64,000 nucleotides of DNA, from the NCBI GenBank assembly GCA_902826455.1, contig CADEEV010000007.1, positions 1 through 64,000 on the forward strand, given 5' to 3'. The notes beneath the pieces are model-generated. The model had not been told where the DNA came from. It searched no databases and saw nothing but the letters and a program-made list of their open reading frames with translations. The stretch is from an uncultured Acidobacteriota bacterium. Its GTDB lineage: Bacteria; Acidobacteriota; Vicinamibacteria; Fen-336. The position numbers and the translations under genes are program-made. Of the stretch, positions 6,685 through 13,986 are shown piece by piece (the first letter of the stretch is position 1; the number at the start of each line of letters is the position of its first letter).

Positions 6685-8793
6685 GCGCGCGGCGGCCGGC
6701 AGGTAGACGGTTTCCACGTAGTCCCGGACCATGCGGTGCGCGCTGAACGCCGGCACCACCGACGCGATCGAGGCCTTCATGGTGGCGATCCAGCGCTCTG
6801 GCAGGCCGGAGGGCCCGAGCTCGAAGAAGCGCGGGATCACGTCGTTCTCCAGCAGGCCGTACAGGGCCTCGGCGTCGGCGCGATCCTGCGCCTCCGTGTC
6901 CGGGTTGATGGCGCCGTCGCCGATCGACCAGCCGTTGTCGCCGCGATAGCCCTCGACCCACCAGCCGTCGGGGATCGACAGGTTCACGCCGCCGTTGACG
7001 GGCACCTTCTGTCCCGAGGTGCCGCTCGCCTCCTGGGGACGGCGCGGCGTGTTGAGCCACACGTCGCAGCCCTGGACCAGCATGCGGCCCATCTCGATGT
7101 CGTAGTCCTCGAGGAACACGACCTTGCCCCGGAACTCGCCCTGGGTGAGCAGGAACAGCCGGCGGATCAGGTCCTGGCCGGCGCGGTCGGCGGGATGCGC
7201 CTTGCCGGCGAACAGGAACTGCACCGGGCGATCGGCGTCGGTCAGCATGCGCCGCAGCCGGTCCATGTCCGAGAGGGCCAGCACCGCGCGCTTGTAGGTC
7301 GCGAAGCGCCGCGCGAAGCCGATCGTCAGGGCCTCGGGATCGAGCAGCGTCTCGACCGTGCGGAGGTCTCCGGGCCCCAGGCCGCTGCGCGCGCCCTGGA
7401 GCCGGACGCGCTCGCGCACGAAGCGGATGAGCCGCTCCTTCTGGGAGCGGTGCGCGGCCCACAGCTGCGCGTCGGGAGCCGCGGCGATGCGGTTCCAGAA
7501 CTCGGGCTCGAGGAGATGATCCTCCCAGCTCGGATCCAGGCTCTGCGCGTAGAGCGCCCGCATCTCGGGGCCGATCCAGCTCTCGGTGTGGACGCCGTTC
7601 GTGATCGAGCCGACCGGGCTCTCGGGGTTGCCCGGCCACAGGTGGCGCCACATGGCCGACGACACCGCGCCGTGGAGCCGGCTCACGCCGTTCGTGGTCG
7701 ACGAGAGCCGGATCGCGAGCACCGTGAGGTTGAAGCTGCCGTTCTCGGTGCCGAGGGAGAGCACCTCGTCCGGGGTGCAGCCGACGTCGCGCACCCAGGG
7801 CTCGAGGTGGTGCTTCACGAGCTCGCGCTCGAAGGTCTCGTTGCCCGCGGGGACCGGCGTGTGGGTCGTGAAGACGGAGTTGCGCGCGACGGACTTGAGG
7901 GCGACCCCGAGGCCGTCGCCGTGGAGCACCTTCTCGCGGGCGCGCTCGAGGCCGAGGAAGGCGACGTGGCCCTCGTTCATGTGCCAGACGGCGGGATGGA
8001 TGCCGAGGGCCCGCACGGCCCGTACGCCGCCGATGCCGAGGACGATCTCCTGGCACAGGCGCATCTCGCGCCCGCGCACGTACAGCATCCCGGTGATCGG
8101 ACGGTCGGCCGGATCGTTCAGGGGGATGTCGGTGTCGAGCATCAGCACCGGCACGTTGCCGACCTGGGCCTTCCACACGGCCGCCTGCACCACGCGGCCG
8201 GGCAGGTCGATCGGAACCGTGAGGACGCCGCCGCCGGGGGCCTCGACCGGGAGGATCGGCAGGCGCGCGAAGTCGTAGTCGGGGTAGATGTGCTGCTGGA
8301 AGCCGTCGGCGTCCACGGTCTGCCGGAAGTAGCCCGATTGGTACAGGAGGCCCACGCCGACGAGGGGCACGCCCAGGTCGCTCGCGGCCTTGCAGTGGTC
8401 GCCGGCCAGCACGCCCAGGCCTCCGGAGTAGACGCCCAGGGACTCGTGGATGCCGAACTCCATCGAGAAGTAGGCGACGGGGCCGCCCATCTGCTTCGCG
8501 CGTTCGTCGCACCAGCGGGCCCGGGTGCGGTAGCGGTCGAGAGCCTCGATGACCGCGTCGTAGGTGCGGCGGAACTCGGGATCCCCGAGCAGGCGCTTCC
8601 ACTGGTGCGGCTCGACGTTGATCAGCAGCTCGATCGGGTTGTGGTAGCGGCGCCAGTGGTCGGGATCGATCCAGGCGAACAGGCGCGTCGCCTGGGGATG
8701 CCAGCTCCACCAGAGGTCGTAGGCGAGGTCCCGCAGACGCTCCATTTCCGGCGGCAGCTCGATGTCGGCGACGTGAAGCGTCCTGATCTCCAT
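6682..8793 (-). CDS. glgP: Alpha-glucan phosphorylase
   Basis: 703 residues of the short alpha-glucan phosphorylase type (glycosyltransferase family 35). It releases glucose 1-phosphate from glycogen or maltodextrin using pyridoxal phosphate. Characteristic parts are the N-terminal LAYDLWWSWHPQATRLF, the TTHTPVPAGNETF loop, VSRLHGAVSSAMW, and the cofactor region EASGTSGQKVPVNGGV, where the lysine after SGQ is the expected Schiff-base residue, followed by IPDGWWVEGY. It lies downstream of the receiver-PilZ gene; a perfect -10 TATAAT at 8834-8829 overlaps that gene's stop, so glgP probably has its own promoter. No other glycogen genes are in the window. Confidence 0.95.
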   Translation of the reverse strand: MEIRTLHVADIELPPEMERLRDLAYDLWWSWHPQATRLFAWIDPDHWRRYHNPIELLINVEPHQWKRLLGDPEFRRTYDAVIEALDRYRTRARWCDERAKQMGGPVAYFSMEFGIHESLGVYSGGLGVLAGDHCKAASDLGVPLVGVGLLYQSGYFRQTVDADGFQQHIYPDYDFARLPILPVEAPGGGVLTVPIDLPGRVVQAAVWKAQVGNVPVLMLDTDIPLNDPADRPITGMLYVRGREMRLCQEIVLGIGGVRAVRALGIHPAVWHMNEGHVAFLGLERAREKVLHGDGLGVALKSVARNSVFTTHTPVPAGNETFERELVKHHLEPWVRDVGCTPDEVLSLGTENGSFNLTVLAIRLSSTTNGVSRLHGAVSSAMWRHLWPGNPESPVGSITNGVHTESWIGPEMRALYAQSLDPSWEDHLLEPEFWNRIAAAPDAQLWAAHRSQKERLIRFVRERVRLQGARSGLGPGDLRTVETLLDPEALTIGFARRFATYKRAVLALSDMDRLRRMLTDADRPVQFLFAGKAHPADRAGQDLIRRLFLLTQGEFRGKVVFLEDYDIEMGRMLVQGCDVWLNTPRRPQEASGTSGQKVPVNGGVNLSIPDGWWVEGYRGDNGWSIGDGAINPDTEAQDRADAEALYGLLENDVIPRFFELGPSGLPERWIATMKASIASVVPAFSAHRMVRDYVETVYLPAAAR

Positions 8794-8828
8794 CTGTCTT
8801 CTTGATTCCTCGAGGGGATGAGCCGGCG

Positions 8829-8834
8829 ATTATA
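8829..8834 (-). promoter_or_regulatory. -10 element of glgP
   Basis: Perfect TATAAT on the minus strand overlapping the stop codon of the receiver-PilZ gene. The expected leader is about 29 bases. It suggests glgP is not only read through from nadE. Confidence 0.5.
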
Positions 8835-9498
8835 GACCCGCCCGTTGGGCGAGGAAGCGCCCGAGGGCGAGCTCGGCCGTGTTCGGCAGCGTGATGAACT
8901 CGAGGCCGAACTGCGTGCTCGTCGCCTTGCGCATGATCCGGCCGTGGGCCGTGATCGGGTCGCTCTCGCCGGGCAGGACGAACTCGAGGCCGAGCTCCTC
9001 CCCCACTTCCAGGCTGAGGCTCGACTCGAGCAGCATCCCGGTGACGCTCAGGTTCAAGGCCAGCGCGGGCATCGGGGCGCCGCTGTTCGCCGGGAGCGTG
9101 CCGATCGCGAACGACACCGGCAGACGCGCGGCCTTGCGGATCGCGACCTCCATCAGTCGTTTCAGGCGCTCGTCCCACGAGGGATCGGGCGGCAGCCGCA
9201 GGATCGCGTTGGCGCCGGCCTCGAGGAACGCCACCTCGCCCGGATCGAAGTCGCCCCGGGCCAGGACGGCGATGGACAGGCGGCGGGTCGAGGGGTCGGA
9301 GCGCAGCGCCTCGATCAGGGGCACGGCCCGCGGCAGGTCGCGGTCGATGAGGACGATCTCGGGGCGCGCGGCCAGGGCCAGGGTGCGGGCCTCCTCGAGC
9401 TTCGAGGCGAAGTGCCGCTCGACGCCGGGCGCCATGACGGGCGAGCCGGCCAGGTCGGCCTCGAGGGAGGCGCCGCTGCAGACGAGGACGGTGGGCAC
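8830..9498 (-). CDS. Degenerate receiver-PilZ protein
   Basis: 222 residues starting at GTG. Residues 1-110 resemble a response-regulator receiver domain (EIVLIDRDLPRAVPLIEALR; the aspartate in LIDRD aligns with the phosphoacceptor position). Residues about 118-220 form a PilZ domain with RKAAR and the NxSxxG motif in LNLSVTGMLLES, the two parts of a cyclic di-GMP site. Such proteins are often two-component output units in surface motility. It starts four bases after the end of nadE and shares its transcript. The N-terminal acidic pocket looks incomplete, so phosphorylation is uncertain. Confidence 0.8.
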   Translation of the reverse strand: MPTVLVCSGASLEADLAGSPVMAPGVERHFASKLEEARTLALAARPEIVLIDRDLPRAVPLIEALRSDPSTRRLSIAVLARGDFDPGEVAFLEAGANAILRLPPDPSWDERLKRLMEVAIRKAARLPVSFAIGTLPANSGAPMPALALNLSVTGMLLESSLSLEVGEELGLEFVLPGESDPITAHGRIMRKATSTQFGLEFITLPNTAELALGRFLAQRAGL

Positions 9499-9502
9499 TG
9501 GC

Positions 9503-11455
9503 CTAGGCCTCGTCCAGGTCGCGCAGCCAGGCGGCCTTCGAGGCGTCGCTCGGCATGCGCCAGTCGCCGCGCGGCGAGAGGCTCACGGAGCCCACCTTGG
9601 GGCCGTCGGGCAGCGTCGAGCGCTTGAACTGCTGGTCGAAGAAGCGCTCGACGAACAGCCGCAGCCAGCGCCTGAGGACCGGGGTCTCGTAGCGGCCGGC
9701 GAAGGCGTGCTCCGCGAGGAACAGGATCTTGCGCGGGGACGCGCCGAGGCGCAGCAGGGCCCAGAGGAAGAAGTCGTGGAGCTCGTAGGGTCCGACCAGG
9801 TCCTCGGTCACCTGGGGAGAGGCGCCGTCCGCGGACAGCGGCACGAGCTCCGGCGACACCGGCGTGTCGAGCACGGCGCGCAGCACCTGCCGGGCGCTCG
9901 CGTTCGACGTGCGCCCCTCGACCCACTCGAGCAGCCTCCGCACCAGGGTCTTCGGGACGCCGCCGTTCACGTTGTACATCGCGAGGTGATCGCCGCCGAA
10001 GGTGCAGAAGCCGAGAGCCAGCTCGGAGAGATCGCCCGTGCCGACCACGAGACCGCCCTCCTTGTTCGCGAGATCCATGAGGATCTGGGTGCGCTCCCGG
10101 GCCTGGACGTTCTGGTAGGTGTTGCTCGAGCGGTCGGCGGGATCGAGGCCGATGTCGCGGATGTGCTGGGCACAGGCGGCCTTGATGTCGATCTCGCGCA
10201 GCTCGACGCCCAGCGCGAAGGCGAGCTCCCGCGCGCTCGCGAGGGTCCGCTCCGTGGTGCCGGGACCCGGCATGGTGACCGCCAGGATGCCGCCGAGATC
10301 GCGCTTCAGGAGCTCGAAGGTCCGCACGGCCACGAGCAGCGCCAGGGTCGAGTCGAGCCCGCCGGAGAGCCCCAGCACCACGCGCGCGAGGCGGGTGTGC
10401 TCGAGGCGCTTCGCGAGGCCGGCGGTCTGGACCTGGAAGATCTCGAGGCAGCGCTCGTCGAGGGTCGCGGGATCGCTCGGCACGAACGGGTGCGGGTCGA
10501 CGCGGCGCTCGAGGCGATGCGGCGTCGGGGCGGGAATCGGATCGAGGGGCACGCGCCGATAGGCCTTGCGCAGGGCCTGCGCGTCGTCGCCGAACGAGGT
10601 GAGCCGGATGCGCTCGACCCGCAGGCGCTCGGTGTCGACGTCGCTCACGAGCAGCTGGTTGTCGCGGCGGAAGCGCTCACCCTCTGCGAGCAGCACGCCG
10701 TCCTCGGCGACGACCAGGTGGCCTCCGAACACGACGTCCGTCGTCGACTCGTGGACGCCGGAGTTCGCGAGGATGTAGGCCGAGATGGTCCGGCCCGACT
10801 GCTGCCGCACCAGCTCGCGGCGGTAGTCCGCCTTGCCCACGAGGTCGATCGAGGCCGACGGGTTGAGGAACACGCTGGCGCCGGCAATCGCCAGGGAGCC
10901 GCTGGGCGGCATCGGCACCCACAGGTCCTCGCAGATCTCGACGCCCAGCACCGCGCCGGGCTCGCCTTCCACGGGGAACAGCAGGTCGGCCCCGAAGGGC
11001 GCGTCCTGGCCCGCGAGCCGGACCTCGGAGCGCAGGGCCTGGCGCGCGGTCGAGAACCAGCGCTCCTCGTAGTACTCCTTGTAGCTGGGCAGGAAGCTCT
11101 TGGGCACGACGCCCCGCAGCGTCCCCGACTGGAACACCGCGGCCGCGTTGAACAACTGGCTGTCGATCGCCACGGGCAGGCCGACGGTGACGACCATCCG
11201 CGACGCCGCGGTCGCCCGGATCAGGCGCTCGAGGGCGCGCTCGGCTCCCCCGACGAGCGTCGTCAGGCTGAAGAAGAGGTCGCCGGAGGTGTAGCCCGTG
11301 AGGGCGAGCTCGGGGAAGACCAGGACCTGCACGCCCCGGCCCCGGGCCGTCTCGTAGAGCTCGAGGATCTCGGTCGCGTTCCATTCGGGGTCGGCGACGC
11401 GGAGCCGGGGGCAGGCGGCGCCCACGCGCAGGAAGCCGAACGGCGCTGTGGACAT
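9503..11455 (-). CDS. nadE: Glutamine-dependent NAD+ synthetase
   Basis: 650 residues combining an N-terminal nitrilase-type glutaminase with a C-terminal ATP-dependent NAD synthetase domain. The glutaminase triad is visible: Glu in FPELALTGYTSGDLFF, Lys in VPKSFLPSYKEYYEERWF and Cys in LGVEICEDLWVP. The synthetase P-loop is VLGLSGGLDSTLALLVAV, followed by RTQILMDLANKEGGLVVGTGDLSELALGF. It completes NAD synthesis from nicotinate adenine dinucleotide. The size matches the long bacterial class. It is the first gene of a minus-strand run and is followed after four bases by the receiver-PilZ gene. Confidence 0.96.
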   Translation of the reverse strand: MSTAPFGFLRVGAACPRLRVADPEWNATEILELYETARGRGVQVLVFPELALTGYTSGDLFFSLTTLVGGAERALERLIRATAASRMVVTVGLPVAIDSQLFNAAAVFQSGTLRGVVPKSFLPSYKEYYEERWFSTARQALRSEVRLAGQDAPFGADLLFPVEGEPGAVLGVEICEDLWVPMPPSGSLAIAGASVFLNPSASIDLVGKADYRRELVRQQSGRTISAYILANSGVHESTTDVVFGGHLVVAEDGVLLAEGERFRRDNQLLVSDVDTERLRVERIRLTSFGDDAQALRKAYRRVPLDPIPAPTPHRLERRVDPHPFVPSDPATLDERCLEIFQVQTAGLAKRLEHTRLARVVLGLSGGLDSTLALLVAVRTFELLKRDLGGILAVTMPGPGTTERTLASARELAFALGVELREIDIKAACAQHIRDIGLDPADRSSNTYQNVQARERTQILMDLANKEGGLVVGTGDLSELALGFCTFGGDHLAMYNVNGGVPKTLVRRLLEWVEGRTSNASARQVLRAVLDTPVSPELVPLSADGASPQVTEDLVGPYELHDFFLWALLRLGASPRKILFLAEHAFAGRYETPVLRRWLRLFVERFFDQQFKRSTLPDGPKVGSVSLSPRGDWRMPSDASKAAWLRDLDEA

Positions 11456-11500
11456 ACGCCCTCAGGATACAACGACCGCTCGTGGAGCGCTTTACAGGGT

Positions 11501-12331
11501 CTAGAACAGTTGGTTGCGGCGGCCGAACGCGTCGATGTCGGGCCAGTAGTCCGCTCCGGGCAGGCCGTGGCCCTCGCCGGCATACACGACGTACGCGCTG
11601 CGCGCGCCCTGCTGGTGCAGCCTGTCGAGAACGCCGACGCAGACCCGGGTCGGCACCAGCCGGTCCTCGGCGCCCAGCAGCCACAGCGTCGGCACGTCCA
11701 GGGACTGAAGGACCGGCTCCGGGTCGTAGCCCGGCGTGCCCGAGAAACGGGCGAGCCGCGCGTAGGCGTCGTCGATGGGCAGGCTGCGGGCGTCCTCGTA
11801 GGCGATGTTGGCCCCGATCGTCATCACGGATCCGGTCACCGCGATCGCGAAGCGCGCCAGGGGCGTGCGCCGGGCGGCCTCGACCATCACCCAGCCGGCC
11901 TGGCTCGTGCCCATGAGGCCGAGGCGCGTCGGGTCGATTTCGGGGCGCGTCGCGAGGTAGCCGAGCGCCGCCGCCATGTCTCCCGCCAGCTCGGGGATCT
12001 GGGTGGCGCTGTTGGCCGCGGAGACGCCGCGATAGGTGCCACCCGAGGCCCCGGCTCCGCGCTTGTCGTAGCGCAGCACGGCGAAGCCGCGCTCGCGCAG
12101 GAACGGCACGTAGGCGGCGCCATCGCTCGTGGTCACCCGCCCCGAGCCATGGCCGATCACGACGGCGGGAAACGGCGGGGAGCCCGAGGGGTACTCGAGG
12201 ACGAAGCGCAGCCGGGCGCCGCTGCTCTCGAAGAAGTCCTCTTGCGTCGCGATCGCCCCGGGCCCGGCGGGGCCGTGGTCGCCGCAGCCGGTCGCGGCCA
12301 ACGCCAGGCACAACGCCACGATCCGGCTCAT
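11501..12331 (-). CDS. Alpha/beta hydrolase lipoprotein
   Basis: 276 residues. The N-terminus MSRIVALCLALAATGCGD is a lipoprotein signal with cysteine at position 16. The core is an alpha/beta hydrolase: oxyanion region PAVVIGHGSG, LRYDKRGAGASGGTYRG, the nucleophile elbow LGLMGTSQAGW (G-T-S-Q-A-G rather than plain GxSxG spacing), LWLLGAEDRLVP for the acidic residue and AGEGHGLPG for the histidine. It resembles dienelactone hydrolase/prolyl-oligopeptidase-like esterases. Its start overlaps the stop of the upstream lipoprotein gene (ATGA), so the two are coupled. Substrate unknown. Confidence 0.85.
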   Translation of the reverse strand: MSRIVALCLALAATGCGDHGPAGPGAIATQEDFFESSGARLRFVLEYPSGSPPFPAVVIGHGSGRVTTSDGAAYVPFLRERGFAVLRYDKRGAGASGGTYRGVSAANSATQIPELAGDMAAALGYLATRPEIDPTRLGLMGTSQAGWVMVEAARRTPLARFAIAVTGSVMTIGANIAYEDARSLPIDDAYARLARFSGTPGYDPEPVLQSLDVPTLWLLGAEDRLVPTRVCVGVLDRLHQQGARSAYVVYAGEGHGLPGADYWPDIDAFGRRNQLF

Positions 12332-13215
12332 GGGCGCGTGTAGCGGCCGTCGAAGATGAAGCGCCACGTCTGGCCCCCGTCGGACGTGCTCTCCGCGTAG
12401 AAGTGGATCGTCTGGGCATCGAGAGGATCCCATATCCAGCGCTCGCCGGCCCGCTCCAGCACCATGCGCCGGCCGTCGCGGCCTCCGACGAGCACGATGC
12501 GGCTGCCGCGGGAGTCGATGTACGTCTGGTGCCAGCGGCCGTCGCTGCGGCTGAACAGGCTGACGCTGCGGCCCTGGACGCCGGTGGGGTCGCGATAGTG
12601 CTCCTCGACGAGACAGCCGCGGCCTTCCTTCGTGATCTCGTTCGTGGCGCCGGACCCCGCGCCTTCCGTGTAGCTCCAGGACCCCAGCCAGAAGTCGAAC
12701 TCGCGGTCCTGGCTCGACCCGCACGCGCTGCGCGGCCCCGTCCAACGCACGCCGTAGGTTCCGCCGCCGGGAACGGTGGCGTCCGTCAGCGGCTCCCAGG
12801 TCGCTCCGGCCCCGAGCACGTGCAGGCGCAGGTCGCTCTCGGGCACTCCGGAAGGCCCGTTGCCGGCGTCGAAGCGCAGCGTCAGCCGGGCCGGGATCGC
12901 GAACGCCAGGCCGGCCGGGAGGATCTCGTAGCCCGAGCCCTGGACGAAGTGCGGGTCGAGAGGAAGCGCGCTCGCGGCACGGATCGTGATCCCGGTCGCG
13001 GCCGTCAGCGCGTTCGCGGGAATGACGAGGCTCACAGCGCCGCCGAAGGCCGTCACCGAGCCCCCTTCCGGTCCCACCGTGGCGTCGGGGGCCGGCGGGG
13101 GCGTCGGTGTGGGTGCCGGCGTCGAGGGTCCGGCCGGCGAACCGCCGCCGCAGGCGCAGAGCCCGGCGAGCAGCGACAGCGTAGCGAAGCGCCCGAGCGA
13201 CCTGGAGATCATCAT
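12328..13215 (-). CDS. Lipoprotein with ZU5-like and DFWLGSW domains
   Basis: 295 residues from ATG 13215 (two adjacent ATGs). The signal MISRSLGRFATLSLLAGLCACGGGS ends in a lipobox cysteine, then a Pro/Thr linker. Next comes a ZU5-like stretch (TVGPEGGSVTAFGGAVSLVI ... PANALTAATGITI) and a C-terminal half with REFDFWLGSWSY, a motif seen in DUF1579-like secreted proteins, and WHQTYIDSRGSRIVL. A -10-like AACCTT (13227-13222) ends only six bases before the ATG and there is no Shine-Dalgarno sequence, so the mRNA is probably leaderless. A 32-bp repeat element lies at 13249-13280. It is translationally coupled to the hydrolase downstream. Confidence 0.78.
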   Translation of the reverse strand: MMISRSLGRFATLSLLAGLCACGGGSPAGPSTPAPTPTPPPAPDATVGPEGGSVTAFGGAVSLVIPANALTAATGITIRAASALPLDPHFVQGSGYEILPAGLAFAIPARLTLRFDAGNGPSGVPESDLRLHVLGAGATWEPLTDATVPGGGTYGVRWTGPRSACGSSQDREFDFWLGSWSYTEGAGSGATNEITKEGRGCLVEEHYRDPTGVQGRSVSLFSRSDGRWHQTYIDSRGSRIVLVGGRDGRRMVLERAGERWIWDPLDAQTIHFYAESTSDGGQTWRFIFDGRYTRP

Positions 13216-13248
13216 GCTCGCAAGGTTGGGGCGGCGCGGCCCGCCACG

Positions 13249-13280
13249 CCATGGCGCGGGCATGGAATGGAGGTGGAGTC
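13249..13280 (-). promoter_or_regulatory. 11-bp-phased direct-repeat operator, copy 1
   Basis: The plus strand has ATGG at 13251 and 13262 and GTGG at 13273, again 11 bases apart. The element lies 21 bases upstream of a -10-like AACCTT (13222-13227), the same spacing as copy 2, before the lipoprotein gene starting at 13215. Confidence 0.6.
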
Positions 13281-13321
13281 GGAAGCCGTTGCCGGTCTTC
13301 CACTTGTCGGCCTCGATGGAG

Positions 13322-13789
13322 CTACGGGAGGACGTTCGGCGTGCCTTGCTTGATCCCCGCCCAGCTCTCCCGCACGCGGCAGGCAGGAGCCGGCGGCGTT
13401 CCCAGGGCGCGATCGATGTCGATGCGCACCGGTACCTCGAAGCCCGTGGCCGTGAAGCGTCCGGTGTCGAACGTGCTGACGACCGGGGCGCCTCCTTCCG
13501 TTCCCGTCCGTGTCGCCGGGATCGTGAACGCGCCGCCCGGCTCTACCCGGCCGGGCAGGTCGTTGAACGAGTCGTTGAGCACGAAGCTCGCCGAGCCCGG
13601 ATCGTGGCGCACGCGTGCCGTGAAGGCGAACGTGCGGATCGCCCCGCCGCAGGCGTCCTCGAGCACCGTCTTCGTGAGCCCGTAGGTGCCGCCCACGCTG
13701 ATCCCCGACGGCGGCGCCGCCGGGCTCGACCCTCCACAGCCCGCGACCGCCGCGGCGAATGCCGCCGCACTCCAGATCCGCCGTGTCAT
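13322..13789 (-). CDS. Small secreted lipoprotein, unknown function
   Basis: 155 residues starting at the ATG preceded by GGGAGGG. MTRRIWSAAAFAAAVAGCGGSS is a lipoprotein signal with cysteine at position 18. The mature part contains GTYGLTKTVLEDACGG, two further cysteines (ACGG and ACRV) that may pair, and a beta-rich body (TFAFTARVRHDPGSASFVL). No family recognised. The gene ends about 100 bases before the ZU5-type lipoprotein gene on the same strand. It shares with that gene an upstream 11-bp-phased repeat (13852-13883) located at the same distance from its -10-like TAGCCT, so both are likely controlled by one regulator, possibly the divergent gene at 13987. Confidence 0.75.
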   Translation of the reverse strand: MTRRIWSAAAFAAAVAGCGGSSPAAPPSGISVGGTYGLTKTVLEDACGGAIRTFAFTARVRHDPGSASFVLNDSFNDLPGRVEPGGAFTIPATRTGTEGGAPVVSTFDTGRFTATGFEVPVRIDIDRALGTPPAPACRVRESWAGIKQGTPNVLP

Positions 13790-13824
13790 GTCCGCCCTCC
13801 CTCGTGCCTCCGGGCACGCGCACC

Positions 13825-13830
13825 AGGCTA
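13825..13830 (-). promoter_or_regulatory. -10-like element of lipoprotein gene 13322-13789
   Basis: TAGCCT on the minus strand, 21 bases downstream of operator copy 2. It predicts a start near 13818 and a leader of about 29 bases holding the GGGAGGG ribosome site. Confidence 0.4.
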
Positions 13831-13851
13831 GCGCCCCGGGAGCGCCCGCCA

Positions 13852-13883
13852 CCATGGCGCCGGGATGGAATCGGCATGGAGTC
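13852..13883 (-). promoter_or_regulatory. 11-bp-phased direct-repeat operator, copy 2
   Basis: On the minus strand three CCAT units begin exactly 11 bases apart (plus-strand ATGG at 13854, 13865 and 13876). The element resembles copy 1 over about 47 bases. It lies 21 bases upstream of the -10-like TAGCCT of the lipoprotein gene 13322-13789, and 104 bases before the winged-helix regulator gene. Confidence 0.6.
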
Positions 13884-13971
13884 ACAAGCCCTTGGCCCGC
13901 GCGTCGTTGGCCGTCCCCCTGAATTGCTCGTTCGAGGCCAGATTGGGGGCTCTCGCCGAGGAGGCCACGGA

Positions 13972-13977
13972 TACAAT
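13972..13977 (+). promoter_or_regulatory. -10-like element close to the winged-helix regulator start
   Basis: TACAAT nine bases before ATG 13987, with no Shine-Dalgarno sequence, in the same arrangement as at pxpA. Confidence 0.4.
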
Positions 13978-13986
13978 CCATCCCGC

